Assembly: GCF_964065165.1 (NCBI RefSeq)
Contig: NZ_OZ061549.1
Coordinates: 186,001-250,000, forward strand
Direction: 5' to 3'
Origin: Levilactobacillus yonginensis
GTDB lineage: Bacteria > Bacillota > Bacilli > Lactobacillales > Lactobacillaceae
Length of the DNA: 64,000 nt
Shown: one piece after another, positions 39,420 through 48,985 of the stretch
Numbering within the stretch: the first letter of the stretch is position 1
How the letters are laid out: every line of letters starts with the position of its first letter
Translations under genes and position numbers: made by a program
Notes under the pieces: generated by a model
Databases searched by the model: none
Told to the model about the DNA's origin: nothing
What the model saw: the letters and a program-made list of their open reading frames with translations, nothing else

Positions 39420-39527
39420 TGAGAAATCGTTTGGCGGTCGACATCAGTGAATAACTGTTAGCGGCTGACAAGTAGCACTTCACTAAAGTAGTTCCTCGCC
39501 GTGCCCACACCGAGGAACTGCTTTTTA
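39420..39527 (+). ncRNA. Candidate small RNA
   Basis: Bounded by the promoter at 39385 and a 12-bp terminator stem (AGTAGTTCCTCG with CGAGGAACTGCT, one G-U, 39487-39522) followed by TTTTATTTT. The predicted transcript is about 105 bases. No ribosome site or reading frame of note lies within it. No match to a known RNA is recalled. Confidence 0.5.
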
Positions 39528-39530
39528 TTT
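39487..39530 (+). terminator. Terminator of candidate small RNA
   Basis: A 12-bp stem with a 12-base loop and a T-rich tail. Confidence 0.85.
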
Positions 39531-39738
39531 TGGCCTTTTTTAGATGGGCGAGGGAGTTGGGTAGTTCTTTTGGTTTGATCAAGTAACAGTCTTTTCATGG
39601 CGGGCAATTGGTTGCCTGACCTGGCTTATTGGAGGCTCTGGTTGAGTAGGTATTAGGTTGAAAATCAGCAAAGGTCAGTGGGGCCAATAGCATAATTTGA
39701 TAAAACTTTATTGTAAGAAGTCATCAATTTAAAGCGGA

Positions 39739-39904
39739 GGCAGTCAGGGCGGGGCCAGCAGTGAAAATGTCGTTAGCTAGCGTATTTTGCTAGGTTATGA
39801 CATGGGCGAATTTGAAGACCCGCGAACTTACGGGGCTTCAAATCGAGCGAGAAGCCCGGTCTTTGGCTGAAGCGTCCCCACAGCTGGTCCCCACCCTGAC
39901 TGCC
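39739..39904 (+). repeat. Structured intergenic element, copy A
   Basis: Closing stem GGCAGTCAGGG.GGGG.CCAGC (39739-39759) with GCTGG.CCCC.CCCTGACTGCC (39883-39904). Arm 1 is 39767-39803 (GTTAGCTAGC/GCTAGGTTA). Arm 2 is 39810-39843 (ATTTGAAG/CTTCAAAT) with A.G mismatch 39818/39835. Arm 3 is weak (AGCC/GGCT near 39853). TCCCCACAGC.GG near its end is shared with copy C. The 200 bases before it hold nothing else recognised. It lies upstream of the trmL promoter, so it is not part of that transcript. Confidence 0.75.
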
Positions 39905-39967
39905 GGAGCGCGGTATTCATCCAAAGAATCTCTAGGAATATAATCTGCCTTTACCCTCGTTACTCTC

Positions 39968-39997
39968 TTGTCAAAACCCACTGAAAATGGCTATAAT
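39968..39997 (+). promoter_or_regulatory. Promoter of trmL-ftsK
   Basis: TTGTCA, 18 bases, perfect TATAAT, about 47 bases before the trmL start. Confidence 0.75.
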
Positions 39998-40044
39998 GAT
40001 GGGACAGAACGAATGTTTGATAACAGAACGGAGAAGAGAATTTT

Positions 40045-40557
40045 ATGGCAAACCACATTGCGTTATTTGAACCACTATTTCCCGCCAATACGGGAAACAT
40101 TGCCCGGACCTGTGCTGGGACGGATACGATTTTAGACTTGATCAAACCCCTCGGATTTTCCGTCGACGACGCCCACTTAAAACGGGCTGGTTTGGACTAC
40201 TGGGACAAGGTTGACGTCCGGTACCATGAAAATTTGCCGGCCTTTTTAGACACGATTCCGGACCCAACGCAACTCTACCTGGTTTCCAAGTTTGCTGACC
40301 AAGATTACACGGAACCAGACTACAGTGTGAACGAGAGTGATCACTACTTCCTATTTGGGAAAGAAACGACGGGGCTACCAGAACCCTTCATGCGGCAACA
40401 CAGTGAAAAGTGCATTCGGATTCCACAAGACGACACGCATATTCGGGCCCTTAACCTGTCCAACAGTGCGGCGATTGTGATTTACGAAGTCATGCGCCAA
40501 CAGGCTTTTCCTAACCTGGAACGGGTACACACTTACCCACATGACAAATTAAAATAA
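40045..40557 (+). CDS. trmL: tRNA (cytidine/uridine(34)-2'-O)-methyltransferase TrmL
   Basis: 170 residues, usual length for TrmL. SPOUT-fold motifs: [15 protein letters not shown] (9-23), [30 protein letters not shown] and [16 protein letters not shown]. It methylates the 2'-OH of the wobble nucleotide of tRNA-Leu isoacceptors with SAM. ATG start after ACGGAGAAG. ftsK starts 25 bases after its stop. Confidence 0.92.
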   Translation: MANHIALFEPLFPANTGNIARTCAGTDTILDLIKPLGFSVDDAHLKRAGLDYWDKVDVRYHENLPAFLDTIPDPTQLYLVSKFADQDYTEPDYSVNESDHYFLFGKETTGLPEPFMRQHSEKCIRIPQDDTHIRALNLSNSAAIVIYEVMRQQAFPNLERVHTYPHDKLK

Positions 40558-40582
40558 ACTAAGATTGAAAGGAGGCTCACCG

Positions 40583-42940
40583 TTGGCTACCAAACGAAAA
40601 ACAACGCGCCGAAAAACAACAAAGCGCCAGCCAACGAAGCGCCGGAAAACTTCGGCCAAAAAGCAGCCATTTCCATACACCGCTAATGTGATTGGTTTGG
40701 TTTTGATTGCCCTAGCGGCCCTGGGATTGTTTAATCTAGGTATACTAGGGACACTCTTTGCGAATCTATTACGTCTGATTGTGGGGGATACCTATCAGTT
40801 CGGTCTCATCGTGGTGGCTGCTTTGGGGGTCACCCTCACTGTAACGGGAGAACTACCGCGACTGGCACGTCATTACTGGTTGGGGAGTAGCTTGATCTAC
40901 GGTGGTTGGTTGCTATGGATTTCTGCTAATCACTTCTTACAAGTAGACCAACACAGTCAATTTCTAAGCACAATTTGGCGGGATGGCCTGTCTGACCTCT
41001 GGACTGGTGGCTTAACCGCCCAGTTGGGTGGCGGGGTCATTGGGACCGTTGAGCTGAGCATTGTTGCGTGGCTGATTGCCCTGGTGGGTTCTCAGATTGC
41101 TGCCTGGTTGGTGATGGTTGGTGGGGTAATCGTCTTTTTCCAGATTCCCTTTAGTACGATTCAGTCGTGGTTGCAAACAACTTGGACAACGCTTCATCGC
41201 GGTGCGCAGGCTAGTAGTGCTGCTCTCAAACGGGGTGGAGCGAAGGTTCAGGAACGTCGCAATCAACGGGCCAAGTCCCGACCAGTCTCCACTGTGACTG
41301 ACGATAAAACGGCACCTAACCTACCGACGGATCCAGACGACAAGGATCTGCCGGAGCCTCACGCCAAAACCAAAGATGAACCGAGCTATCACATTACCGT
41401 GGCGGCCAATGAGAATTCCAAACCGGCACCAACTTCCGAAACGGAGGAGACCACGGATACCACCGCTGATGCCTTGGCCAGCAGTACGCCGGTCGATCCC
41501 AACTATCAGTTGCCAACAGCCGACCTGTTAAAACAAGTACCACCGACTGATCAGACCGAGGAAGTTAACGCCATTGATGCCAACACTAAGATTTTAAAGC
41601 AGACGTTGGACAGCTTTGGGGTAGACGCCGAGGTCAAGAATGTTAGTCTGGGGCCGTCCGTGACCGAGTATGAGTTGCATCCAGCCATCGGGGTCAAGGT
41701 TTCCCGGATTGTTAATTTGGCGGATGACCTGGCTTTGGCGCTGGCAGCGAAGGGGATTCGGATTCAAGCACCAATTCCTGGCAAATCCTTGATTGGTATC
41801 GAAGTCCCTAATAAAGAAGTTTCAACCGTTTCCTTTAGAGACGTGGTTGAAGCGCAACCGGCGCACCCCAACAAACCGTTGGAAGTTCCGCTAGGGCGTA
41901 ACGTGACCGGTCAAGTGGTGACCATGGACCTCACCAAGATGCCGCATCTGCTAATTGCAGGGGCCACTGGGAGTGGTAAATCCGTGGCCATTAATGGCAT
42001 TATCACTAGTATGTTAATGAACGCACGGCCGGATCAGTTGAAACTCATGTTGATTGATCCCAAGAAGGTGGAATTGAGCGTCTACAATGGGATTCCGCAC
42101 CTATTAACACCAGTGGTGTCCGAGCCCAAGAAGGCGGCCCGGGCCTTGCACAAGGTCGTGGCCGAAATGGAACGGCGCTACGAACTCTTCTCTCAGTTTG
42201 GTCAACGAAAGATTTCTGGGTACAATGCCTTTGTTCAAAAGGCTAATGCCGAGGATGACCAGGCCCGGCCAACGTTGCCATACATTGTGGTGGTGGTGGA
42301 CGAACTGGCTGATCTGATGATGACGGTTTCTAATGAAGTAGAAGACGCGATTATTCGGCTGGCTCAAATGGGTCGAGCGGCCGGGGTTCACATGATTCTG
42401 GCTACCCAACGGCCTTCTGTGGATGTTATTACTGGTTTGATCAAAGCCAATGTGCCGTCCCGGATTGCTTTTGCCGTTTCCAGCGGGATCGATTCGCGGA
42501 CTATTTTGGACGCTAATGGTGCCGAAAAATTGCTCGGCCGAGGAGATATGCTTTTCCAACCGGTCGATGCAAATTCACCGGTGCGGGTCCAAGGAGCCTT
42601 CATTCCGGATGATGATGTGGCTAATGTGGTTGATTTCATTAAGCAACAACAGTCCGCGGATTACGACGAGGATATGATGGTGACTGATGAGGAACTGCAA
42701 CAGGAGGATGCTGGTGACAGCGATGATGAGTTGTTTGATGATGCACTGAAGTTTGTGGTCGAACAACAGAAGGCTAGCACGTCATTACTTCAACGGCGCT
42801 TCCGCATTGGTTACAACCGAGCTGCTCGGATGATGGATGATTTGGAACAACGCGGTTACATCGGCCCCCAAGAGGGCAGTAAACCACGACAAGTTTACAA
42901 GCAGCCAGATAGCAGTGCCGACCAATCTCAAAACGATTAA
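40583..42940 (+). CDS. ftsK: DNA translocase FtsK/SpoIIIE
   Basis: 785 residues from TTG 40583 (AAAGGAGG 8 bases upstream). Basic N-terminus, four membrane segments (about 30-185), a charged linker, and the motor domain with Walker A GATGSGKS (about 460) and Walker [11 protein letters not shown] (about 568). The C-terminal gamma winged-helix domain ([20 protein letters not shown]) reads DNA polarity sequences. It pumps chromosome DNA through the closing septum. Ends at a long terminator. Confidence 0.93.
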   Translation: MATKRKTTRRKTTKRQPTKRRKTSAKKQPFPYTANVIGLVLIALAALGLFNLGILGTLFANLLRLIVGDTYQFGLIVVAALGVTLTVTGELPRLARHYWLGSSLIYGGWLLWISANHFLQVDQHSQFLSTIWRDGLSDLWTGGLTAQLGGGVIGTVELSIVAWLIALVGSQIAAWLVMVGGVIVFFQIPFSTIQSWLQTTWTTLHRGAQASSAALKRGGAKVQERRNQRAKSRPVSTVTDDKTAPNLPTDPDDKDLPEPHAKTKDEPSYHITVAANENSKPAPTSETEETTDTTADALASSTPVDPNYQLPTADLLKQVPPTDQTEEVNAIDANTKILKQTLDSFGVDAEVKNVSLGPSVTEYELHPAIGVKVSRIVNLADDLALALAAKGIRIQAPIPGKSLIGIEVPNKEVSTVSFRDVVEAQPAHPNKPLEVPLGRNVTGQVVTMDLTKMPHLLIAGATGSGKSVAINGIITSMLMNARPDQLKLMLIDPKKVELSVYNGIPHLLTPVVSEPKKAARALHKVVAEMERRYELFSQFGQRKISGYNAFVQKANAEDDQARPTLPYIVVVVDELADLMMTVSNEVEDAIIRLAQMGRAAGVHMILATQRPSVDVITGLIKANVPSRIAFAVSSGIDSRTILDANGAEKLLGRGDMLFQPVDANSPVRVQGAFIPDDDVANVVDFIKQQQSADYDEDMMVTDEELQQEDAGDSDDELFDDALKFVVEQQKASTSLLQRRFRIGYNRAARMMDDLEQRGYIGPQEGSKPRQVYKQPDSSADQSQND

Positions 42941-42954
42941 CGATAGCTTTATAA

Positions 42955-43033
42955 AATCTCTCCCACACCACCACTATTTTGGGTTGGTGCCACCCAACGC
43001 GTTAAGCTACGGGTGAATGGGGGAGATTTTTTT
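42955..43033 (+). terminator. Terminator of trmL-ftsK
   Basis: AATCTCTCCCA pairs with TGGGGGAGATT across a 52-base interior that can form its own hairpin; seven T follow. Confidence 0.75.
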
Positions 43034-43183
43034 GATTGAATGGATAGCAGTCTCGGATTGGTTTGCAGCAGTGGTGACCATTATATTTAGTAAGTGTCCT
43101 AACCAACGCCTTGGACAATTGCAGGTGGGTTATACTAGTTTTGACGATGAATAATTAGTAGCTTTGCGTCAGATAAATATACC

Positions 43184-43227
43184 AAAAAAGACGCCAACCG
43201 TTCATTAAGAACAGCTGACGTCTTTTA
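43184..43227 (-). terminator. Terminator of DUF4044 gene (minus strand)
   Basis: On the minus strand AAAGACG...GTTC/GAAC...CGTCTTTTTT forms an imperfect stem with a T run, 10 bases after the stop. Confidence 0.75.
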
Positions 43228-43236
43228 AAGTAAAAT

Positions 43237-43353
43237 TTACTGCATCAATGACGCAACGGCACCAAAAATTAAGGAACCAATCGTTGCGATGATCATAATC
43301 CAAACAAATACGTTCGTGATTTTTTGAAATGTTGATTTTTTCTTTTTTTCCAT
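43237..43353 (-). CDS. DUF4044-type small membrane protein
   Basis: 38 residues: a Lys-rich start (MEKKKKSTFQK) then one membrane segment (about 15-34) ending AVASLMQ. This is the size and layout of the DUF4044 family of Lactobacillales. AGAGGTGG precedes the ATG by about 10 bases; promoter TTGCCA-16-TAGAAT and a terminator complete a stand-alone unit. Function unknown. Codon structure, promoter and terminator together make it convincing despite its length. Confidence 0.82.
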   Translation of the reverse strand: MEKKKKSTFQKITNVFVWIMIIATIGSLIFGAVASLMQ

Positions 43354-43379
43354 GCGGGGATAGCCACCTCTTTGCGTGC

Positions 43380-43407
43380 ATTCTACTCAATTAGTTTACC
43401 GTGGCAA
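43380..43407 (-). promoter_or_regulatory. Promoter of DUF4044 gene
   Basis: Minus strand TTGCCA, 16 bases, TAGAAT, about 27 bases before the start codon. Confidence 0.65.
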
Positions 43408-43524
43408 GAAGAGAATTGCAACCGGCTGGTGTAACTTGTCAACTGCTTGTCACAAATATGATTGAACTGCTCATGCCCATGATGATTTAACCGTTTTTGG
43501 AACAATACTAATCAGAATTTTTTT

Positions 43525-43828
43525 CGTCATCAGTTAGTAGGAACGCCACCCGGTGAGGCAGACCTGGGGCCTAAGAAGCGGTCCCCAGGGCGCCTTGAAG
43601 CCTCAAACTGCGAGTCTTCAAGGTTGGCCGTCCTCTAAGCCTGGACAGTCCGTCATCAGTTGGCAGGAACGCCACCCGGTGAGGCAGACCTGGGGCCTAA
43701 GAAGCGGTCCCCAGGGCGCCTTGAAGCCTCAAACTGCGAGTCTTCAAGGTCGGCCGTCCTCTAAGCCTGGACAGTCCGTCCAGTCTAAGAGGACCGACAC
43801 GGGGTTCTGTTCCTGCCAACTGATGACT
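43525..43828 (-). repeat. Structured intergenic element, copy B, with tandem partial duplication
   Basis: A 126-base unit (43525-43650) is repeated at 43651-43776 with 3 differences; only the second copy is completed to a closed structure. Closing stem GTCATCAGTTGGCAGGAAC (43652-43670) is a perfect 19-bp match to 43809-43827. Arms: CCTGGGG/CCCCAGG (43689-43715), CCTTGAAG/CTTCAAGG (43719-43749) and GTCCTCT..TGGAC/GTCCA..AGAGGAC (43749-43798). Read on the minus strand, the middle arm has the family A.G mismatch (43741/43727) and the third arm the bulged A. Bases 43829-44139 hold nothing else recognised. Confidence 0.82.
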
Positions 43829-44139
43829 GCCATTGTTTGAAACAATTATGTGGGGGTGACAGCTTCTAAAAATAGGGGAGTATCGTGCATCATAGATGCC
43901 AGGTTAGTCTATTAAGACTCAGTTATGGCAGGCTACAAGCTCATGTTTGATGGCAAATTAACTGGATGATTTTTGTGTCAAACTAATCTGCTACGCTAGG
44001 CAATTATAGTTAAGTAGGAGCAAGTCTATGCGCCTAATTCTGTAGAATCGTTTAATCCCGTGACTGACACGAATGGCGAATAATTTTACGATAGAAGGTT
44101 CAATAATCATGGGTAAGGTCAAACCGCAGTGTAGCCTGC

Positions 44140-44311
44140 GGTTGCCAGGGGTGGGGCTGGCCGTGTCGACGGTGTTAGCAGGCGGTTTTAAGCCTGGTTA
44201 CAGCGTGGGAGGAGCTTGGAAACTCGGTGGGTTGCCGAGGTTTCAAGTCCAGGAGAAAGACCGGGCTGTGGCTTTCTCCGGTCCCCACAGCAGGCCCTGC
44301 CCCTGGCAGCC
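44140..44311 (+). repeat. Structured intergenic element, copy C
   Basis: Closing stem of about 26 positions (44140-44165 with 44286-44311; GGTTGCCAGGGG/CCCCTGGCAGCC outermost). Arm 1 44170-44205 (GTTAGCAGGC/GCCTGGTTA). Arm 2 44212-44249 with A.G mismatch 44222/44240. Arm 3 44252-44279 (GGAGAAAG/CTTTCTCC with bulged A before CC/GG). A short plus-strand frame across it is a by-product. Confidence 0.82.
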
Positions 44312-44348
44312 GGAGGCGGCCGTACTGGTTTCTAAGCGCAAGACAGAA

Positions 44349-44377
44349 TTGCAACTCCCAAAAGAAATCTCTATAAT
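44349..44377 (+). promoter_or_regulatory. Promoter of DUF3397 gene
   Basis: TTGCAA, 17 bases, perfect TATAAT, 31 bases before the ATG at 44409. Confidence 0.8.
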
Positions 44378-44408
44378 TAGAAAAAACGAGTTATTAGGGG
44401 GAAGTTAA

Positions 44409-44762
44409 ATGGCGTTTTGGGACTCACCCGTTGCCCAACTAGCGATTTTAGCAGTGGGATGGCTGCTGATTCGGCTAGTGAAGCGGGTATTTGGCAAACA
44501 TTGGCCAGCACAAGTAAATACGTGGGACCTGATGACGCCGTTATTACTGCTATGTTCATTGCTTTTGATTCCACACGGAGCGGGGACGTTGCTGCCATGG
44601 CTGGTTATCGGTTGGATGGCAATTGGTATCATGGTGACACTTGTTCAGGCGATTCACAACAAAGAGTTGCTTTATCCCACGTTTTTCCGGACATTTTGGC
44701 GATTGACAGACCTCTATTGGGCGATTGGATTTGTCGTCTGTTTCATTGTGGCTATCAGCTGA
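44409..44762 (+). CDS. DUF3397-family membrane protein
   Basis: 117 residues; TAGGGGGAAG before the ATG. Four hydrophobic segments, with the layout and dcw-upstream position of DUF3397 proteins in lactobacilli. No catalytic motif is visible; function unknown. A terminator separates it from mraZ, so it is not strictly in the dcw operon. Confidence 0.82.
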   Translation: MAFWDSPVAQLAILAVGWLLIRLVKRVFGKHWPAQVNTWDLMTPLLLLCSLLLIPHGAGTLLPWLVIGWMAIGIMVTLVQAIHNKELLYPTFFRTFWRLTDLYWAIGFVVCFIVAIS

Positions 44763-44828
44763 TTTTATGCATAAATATTAATTATTTTGACTTTTGACTC
44801 ATTTTTAGTAAGCGCTGTGAAGACTGTT

Positions 44829-44868
44829 AAGCCGTGGTGAACACTTGTTCGCTACGGCTTTTTTTGTC
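44829..44868 (+). terminator. Terminator between DUF3397 gene and mraZ
   Basis: AAGCCGT pairs with ACGGCTT, with an extra G-C pair inside, followed by a T run. Confidence 0.8.
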
Positions 44869-44900
44869 TTTGTGGGGAAATTTATAAAAATTCGGAAACG

Positions 44901-44932
44901 TTGTGGTAGAAAGTGGGGGCATGTGGTAAACT
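44901..44932 (+). promoter_or_regulatory. dcw promoter and possible MraZ-binding region
   Basis: ATGTGGTAAACT at 44921 contains an extended -10 (TGGTAAACT) and recurs exactly upstream of ftsA. TGG triplets stand at about 10-base spacing (GTGGGGG, TGTGG, TTGG). MraZ proteins bind spaced TGGG-type repeats at their own promoter, so autoregulation is plausible. Confidence 0.45.
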
Positions 44933-44963
44933 TGGTGATAGTTACAAATGGGAGTGATTGGCT

Positions 44964-45395
44964 ATGTTTATGGGCGAATTTGAACACGCAATTGACACCA
45001 AAGGCCGGTTAATCATTCCCGCCAAATTTCGAGATCAACTGGGCGAACAGTTTGTCGTTACTCGGGGGATGGATGGTTGTTTATTCGGCTACCCGATGAC
45101 CGAGTGGTCCGCCTTGCAAGAAAAATTGAAAGCCTTGCCAGTTAATAAGAAAGATGCCCGGGCCTTTGTCCGGTTCTTCTATTCCGCAGCGACCGAATGT
45201 GAGCTCGACAAACAGGGAAGAATCAATTTACCTAAGTCATTACGGGACCACGCAGCGTTAGTTAAGCAGTGCGTGATTGTCGGTGTGGCTAACCGGTTTG
45301 AAATTTGGAGCGCAGAGCGGTGGCAGGACTTTTCCACCTCAGCAGAAGAAGATTTCGATGATATCGCCGAAAATCTCATTGATTTTGGCATGTAG
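44964..45395 (+). CDS. mraZ: Transcriptional regulator MraZ
   Basis: 143 residues from ATG 44964 (GGGAGTG upstream), giving the canonical [11 protein letters not shown] start. Two SpoVT/AbrB-like halves: [15 protein letters not shown] (12-26) and [16 protein letters not shown] (about 85-100). It binds DNA at the dcw promoter and is the first gene of the cluster, 21 bases before rsmH. Confidence 0.95.
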   Translation: MFMGEFEHAIDTKGRLIIPAKFRDQLGEQFVVTRGMDGCLFGYPMTEWSALQEKLKALPVNKKDARAFVRFFYSAATECELDKQGRINLPKSLRDHAALVKQCVIVGVANRFEIWSAERWQDFSTSAEEDFDDIAENLIDFGM

Positions 45396-45416
45396 AACCA
45401 GGAAAGGAGAGTGTTC

Positions 45417-46361
45417 ATGGAGGACTTTCATCACGTTACAGTTTTACTTAAAGAAGCGGTCGCTGGCTTGAATATCGACCCCACGGGAGTCTACGTTGAT
45501 TGCACTCTCGGCGGTGGTGGTCATAGCCAACGCATCCTGGAACAGCTAACAACTGGTCACCTATATGCGTTTGACCAGGATCAGACCGCAATTACGTATA
45601 ACGAGGAACATTTAAAAAAGTACTTAGACGAAGGCAAGTTAACTTTTATCAAGAGTAACTTTCGCCAAATTAAAGAAGAACTTGCACAACGGGGGATTAC
45701 CAAGGTCGACGGTATTCTGTACGACTTAGGGGTCTCCTCACCACAGTTCGACGAGGCCGACCGCGGGTTTAGTTACCAGCACGATGCCCCGTTGGACATG
45801 CGCATGGATCAGAGCCAAAAACTTACGGCCTGGATTGTGGTCAATGAGTGGGAATTCAACGACTTGATGCGGATTTTCCACCGCTACGGTGAAGAGAAGT
45901 TTGCGAAGCCAATTGCCCGAGCCATTGAACGCCACCGGGCTACGGCACCTATCGATACGACGGGTCAGTTAGTTGAAATCATCAAAGAAGGGATTCCCGC
46001 AGCCGCTCGACGGCACGGTGGTCACCCCGCTAAGAAGGTTTTCCAAGCGATTCGTATCGCGGTTAATGACGAGTTAGGTGCCTTGGAGGATTCCTTGGAG
46101 CAAGCCGTCTCTCTAATTGACTTGAACGGGCGAATCAGCGTCATTACCTTCCAGTCCTTAGAGGACCGGTTAGTTAAGACGATGTTCCGTGAACAGTCGT
46201 CCTTACCAGAACTTCCGCACGGTATTCCGGTAATTCCCGACAATCTGCAACCGGATTACAAGTTAGTTAATCGCAAACCAATCCTTCCCTCAGAGGAGGA
46301 ATTGGCAGAGAATCACCGGGCACATAGTGCAAAGTTACGAATTTTAGAAAAAATTAAGTAG
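45417..46361 (+). CDS. rsmH: 16S rRNA m4C1402 methyltransferase RsmH
   Basis: 314 residues from ATG 45417 (AAAGGAG 8 bases upstream; a GTG two codons earlier is less likely). Start [17 protein letters not shown] site [12 protein letters not shown] (about 27-38), [10 protein letters not shown] and DMRMD are family hallmarks, and the C-terminus has [11 protein letters not shown]. It methylates N4 of C1402 in the ribosomal P site. Confidence 0.95.
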   Translation: MEDFHHVTVLLKEAVAGLNIDPTGVYVDCTLGGGGHSQRILEQLTTGHLYAFDQDQTAITYNEEHLKKYLDEGKLTFIKSNFRQIKEELAQRGITKVDGILYDLGVSSPQFDEADRGFSYQHDAPLDMRMDQSQKLTAWIVVNEWEFNDLMRIFHRYGEEKFAKPIARAIERHRATAPIDTTGQLVEIIKEGIPAAARRHGGHPAKKVFQAIRIAVNDELGALEDSLEQAVSLIDLNGRISVITFQSLEDRLVKTMFREQSSLPELPHGIPVIPDNLQPDYKLVNRKPILPSEEELAENHRAHSAKLRILEKIK

Positions 46362-46403
46362 TTAAACCAAATAATAAATATCGACATAGGAAGATGATTA
46401 TTT

Positions 46404-46805
46404 ATGGCGCAAAATAGTTTAGCTGAAGCTGTTCCGCTCACGCAGGAACCCCAACAACGCCCAAACATAGAACAACCGCAGCGGCGGGTTCAACCCCAAA
46501 GTGCTCCCCAACAAAATCCGCAGGGGAACAAGCTGCCGGTTTCTAAATTCGAAAAATGCTTAATGACCGTCCTGGGCCTCATGCTGGCGTGCATGATGGT
46601 CTTGGTCGTGTCTTCCAAGATTTCTCTTTCCAATGCGCAACACAACTTACAAAGTGTTAACAGCCAAGTGACCACTTATCAAAACCACAACACAAACGAC
46701 CAACAACAAATAAATGAGTTGCAGAGTCGGAGTCGGCTTGATAAAATTGCCAAAAAGCAAGGTCTCAATTTAGAAAATGCTAGAATAAGGAATGTTAACA
46801 GATAA
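46404..46805 (+). CDS. ftsL: Cell division protein FtsL
   Basis: 133 residues: a Pro/Gln-rich cytoplasmic head (1-45), one membrane segment (about 52-72) and an extracellular coiled coil (75-125). That is the FtsL layout, and it lies between rsmH and the PBP. It forms the FtsL-DivIC-DivIB complex at the septum. Its stop overlaps the PBP start by one base. Confidence 0.88.
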   Translation: MAQNSLAEAVPLTQEPQQRPNIEQPQRRVQPQSAPQQNPQGNKLPVSKFEKCLMTVLGLMLACMMVLVVSSKISLSNAQHNLQSVNSQVTTYQNHNTNDQQQINELQSRSRLDKIAKKQGLNLENARIRNVNR

Positions 46806-48964
46806 TGAAAGATTCCCAAGAGCGACAAACGATAAATAAGCAACCACGCAGAAACCGGAAGCATTTTGGCCAGTTTCTGTTTTTCATTTTCCTTTTGGTG
46901 TTTGTGATCATCGTTGGTCGCTTTTCGTATATCGCCATCGGGAAGCGGGTGCAGAACGTTAATTTGAGCGTGCAAGCCCAGAAGCTATATACGGCCAACG
47001 AGACTCTCAAGGCTAAACGGGGGACTATTTACGATGCCAACGGCCAGGCGATTGCTGAGGATACCAGCGTGTATTCGATTTACGTGGTGCTGGACAAGCG
47101 TCAGGTGGGGTTAAACGGTCAGAAACTATACGCCACCAACAAAGAAAAGATGGCGACGGTACTATCAAAGTACCTGCCCATCAGCCGTAAGAAAGTGTTG
47201 GCCACATTGAACCCTAGTCAAGGTCATCCGTTCCAAGTTGAATTTGGGACTGCGGGACAAAATATCTCGTTGACGACTAAACAGAAGATCCAAAAGGCCC
47301 ATCTAACCGGAGTGAATTTTGTCCAACAGGAGGCGCGCCTTTATCCTAACGGCATCTTTGCCTCCCACTTGGTGGGGTTGGCTGAACAGAAGACGGATAA
47401 GAACGGCCAAACTTCCTTAGTAGGGAGCATGGGACTCGAGCAGGCCTTCAACAAGCAACTGACCGGGACCAATGGGTCGCAAAAGATTAAAAAAGATATG
47501 TACGGGTACCAATTACCCGGCACGAAGCAAAAGTACAAGAAGGCTAAGAATGGCGACAACGTGTACACCACGTTGGATACCCGCCTTCAGACCTTATTGG
47601 AAACCGAAATGAGTAGTGTTCAGAGTCAGGTCAAGGCCAACTCCATGAACGCTGTTCTAATGAACGCTAAAACTGGGGCTATTCTGGCTGCTACGCAACG
47701 GCCAACGTTTAATGCTTCCACCAAGGAAGGGTTGAGCCAAATTTGGCGGAACACCTTGGTACAAGATGCTTATGAGCCAGGATCCACCATGAAGGTCTTC
47801 ACACTGGCTTCCTCCATTGATAGTGGTCACTACAATGGGAACGCGATGTATCAATCTGGGAAATACGCTATCGGGAACCAAACTGTCCCTGACTGGAACA
47901 CCTCGGGGTGGGGAACCATTACCTACAATAAAGGGTTTGCTCTCTCCAGTAACGTGGCCATGGCCCACCTGGAACAACAAATGGGTGCCAAGACCTGGAA
48001 GAAGTACATTGACCGCTTTAAGTTCCTGAAGAGCACCAATTCGGGCTTACCGGGTGAAATGTCCGGAAGCATCGCGTTCAAGCGGCCGATTGAACAGGCA
48101 GATACGTCGTTTGGTCAAGGGATTCAAGTCACCGTTTTCCAAATGTTGCAAGGCTTAACGGCCGTCAGCAACAATGGTAAAATGATGAAGCCTTACGTGA
48201 TCAGTAAGGTCACAGATCCGAATACCAACAAGACGGTCGCCAAGTACTCACCTAAGACGGTCGGTCATCCCATTGCGGCTTCGACGGCAAAAGCTGTTCG
48301 CAAGCACATGGAAGACGTCGTGTACAAGAGTTACGGTATCGGGAGCGACTACAAGATGAGTGGCGAACGAGTGGCCGTTAAGACTGGTACCGCACAGGTC
48401 AGCAACGGCTCCGGGTACCTTTCCGGGGATGACAACTACCTGTATTCTGTCGCCGCCATGGTCCCTGCCAGCAATCCGAAGTACGTGATGTACATCACCA
48501 TGAAACAACCACATTTAGGTGGTAAGACCGCTTCACAACTACTGGCCTCCATCATGAAGCCAGTCATGGCACGGGCTTTACAAGAAGACGTTCAAACGAA
48601 AGCCACCAGTACCAGCAAGATGCCGGACGTTACTGGCCAAGGTGTGACCAAGGCAGCCGCAGCTTTGAAGAAGGCCGGTGCGACCGTGACCACTTTAGGG
48701 ACCGGCAGCAAGGTTCAAAAACAATCGGTTTCGACTGGAACAACGCTATATCAAGCTCAGCGCGTGTTCTTAACGACCGGTGGGACCGTTTCTCTACCAA
48801 GTTTGGTAGGCTGGTCTAAGGGTGATGTGGTAAAATTAGCTCAGATAGAAGGTTTGAAGCTAACTGTCTCTGGGGACGGGTACGTCACGAAGCAAAGTGT
48901 GAAGGCGGGAACCACCGTCGGCTCTGGCGCCACGTTGTCTGTAACGTTGAAACAAAATAAATGA
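46805..48964 (+). CDS. pbp2B: Septal transpeptidase PBP2B with PASTA domains
   Basis: 719 residues. N-terminal membrane anchor (about 20-42), dimerisation domain opening with KRGTIYDANGQ, and the transpeptidase with active-site STMK (about 327), SSN (about 381) and KTGT (about 527). There are two C-terminal PASTA domains (MPDVTGQGVTKAAAAL.. and LPSLVGWSKGDVVKLA..). It cross-links septal peptidoglycan. One-base overlap with ftsL indicates coupled translation. Confidence 0.93.
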   Translation: MKDSQERQTINKQPRRNRKHFGQFLFFIFLLVFVIIVGRFSYIAIGKRVQNVNLSVQAQKLYTANETLKAKRGTIYDANGQAIAEDTSVYSIYVVLDKRQVGLNGQKLYATNKEKMATVLSKYLPISRKKVLATLNPSQGHPFQVEFGTAGQNISLTTKQKIQKAHLTGVNFVQQEARLYPNGIFASHLVGLAEQKTDKNGQTSLVGSMGLEQAFNKQLTGTNGSQKIKKDMYGYQLPGTKQKYKKAKNGDNVYTTLDTRLQTLLETEMSSVQSQVKANSMNAVLMNAKTGAILAATQRPTFNASTKEGLSQIWRNTLVQDAYEPGSTMKVFTLASSIDSGHYNGNAMYQSGKYAIGNQTVPDWNTSGWGTITYNKGFALSSNVAMAHLEQQMGAKTWKKYIDRFKFLKSTNSGLPGEMSGSIAFKRPIEQADTSFGQGIQVTVFQMLQGLTAVSNNGKMMKPYVISKVTDPNTNKTVAKYSPKTVGHPIAASTAKAVRKHMEDVVYKSYGIGSDYKMSGERVAVKTGTAQVSNGSGYLSGDDNYLYSVAAMVPASNPKYVMYITMKQPHLGGKTASQLLASIMKPVMARALQEDVQTKATSTSKMPDVTGQGVTKAAAALKKAGATVTTLGTGSKVQKQSVSTGTTLYQAQRVFLTTGGTVSLPSLVGWSKGDVVKLAQIEGLKLTVSGDGYVTKQSVKAGTTVGSGATLSVTLKQNK

Positions 48965-48985
48965 GAATGAGGATTGAGTAAGAAA

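Noticed and set aside
39739..39904. Element A as a simple rho-independent terminator
   Set aside because: The long stem has no T run and contains internal arms shared with the other copies.
43205..43390. Minus-strand 61-codon frame over the DUF4044 locus
   Set aside because: It is a different frame from the 38-codon gene, which has the better ribosome site, hydrophobic segment and family match.
43525..43776. Possible CRISPR array (two direct repeats)
   Set aside because: The 126-base units are contiguous, without spacers, and belong to a folded element.
44073..44408. Plus-strand frame of 111 codons before the DUF3397 gene
   Set aside because: It runs through element C, whose bases are explained by paired stems; no ribosome site and no protein-like composition.
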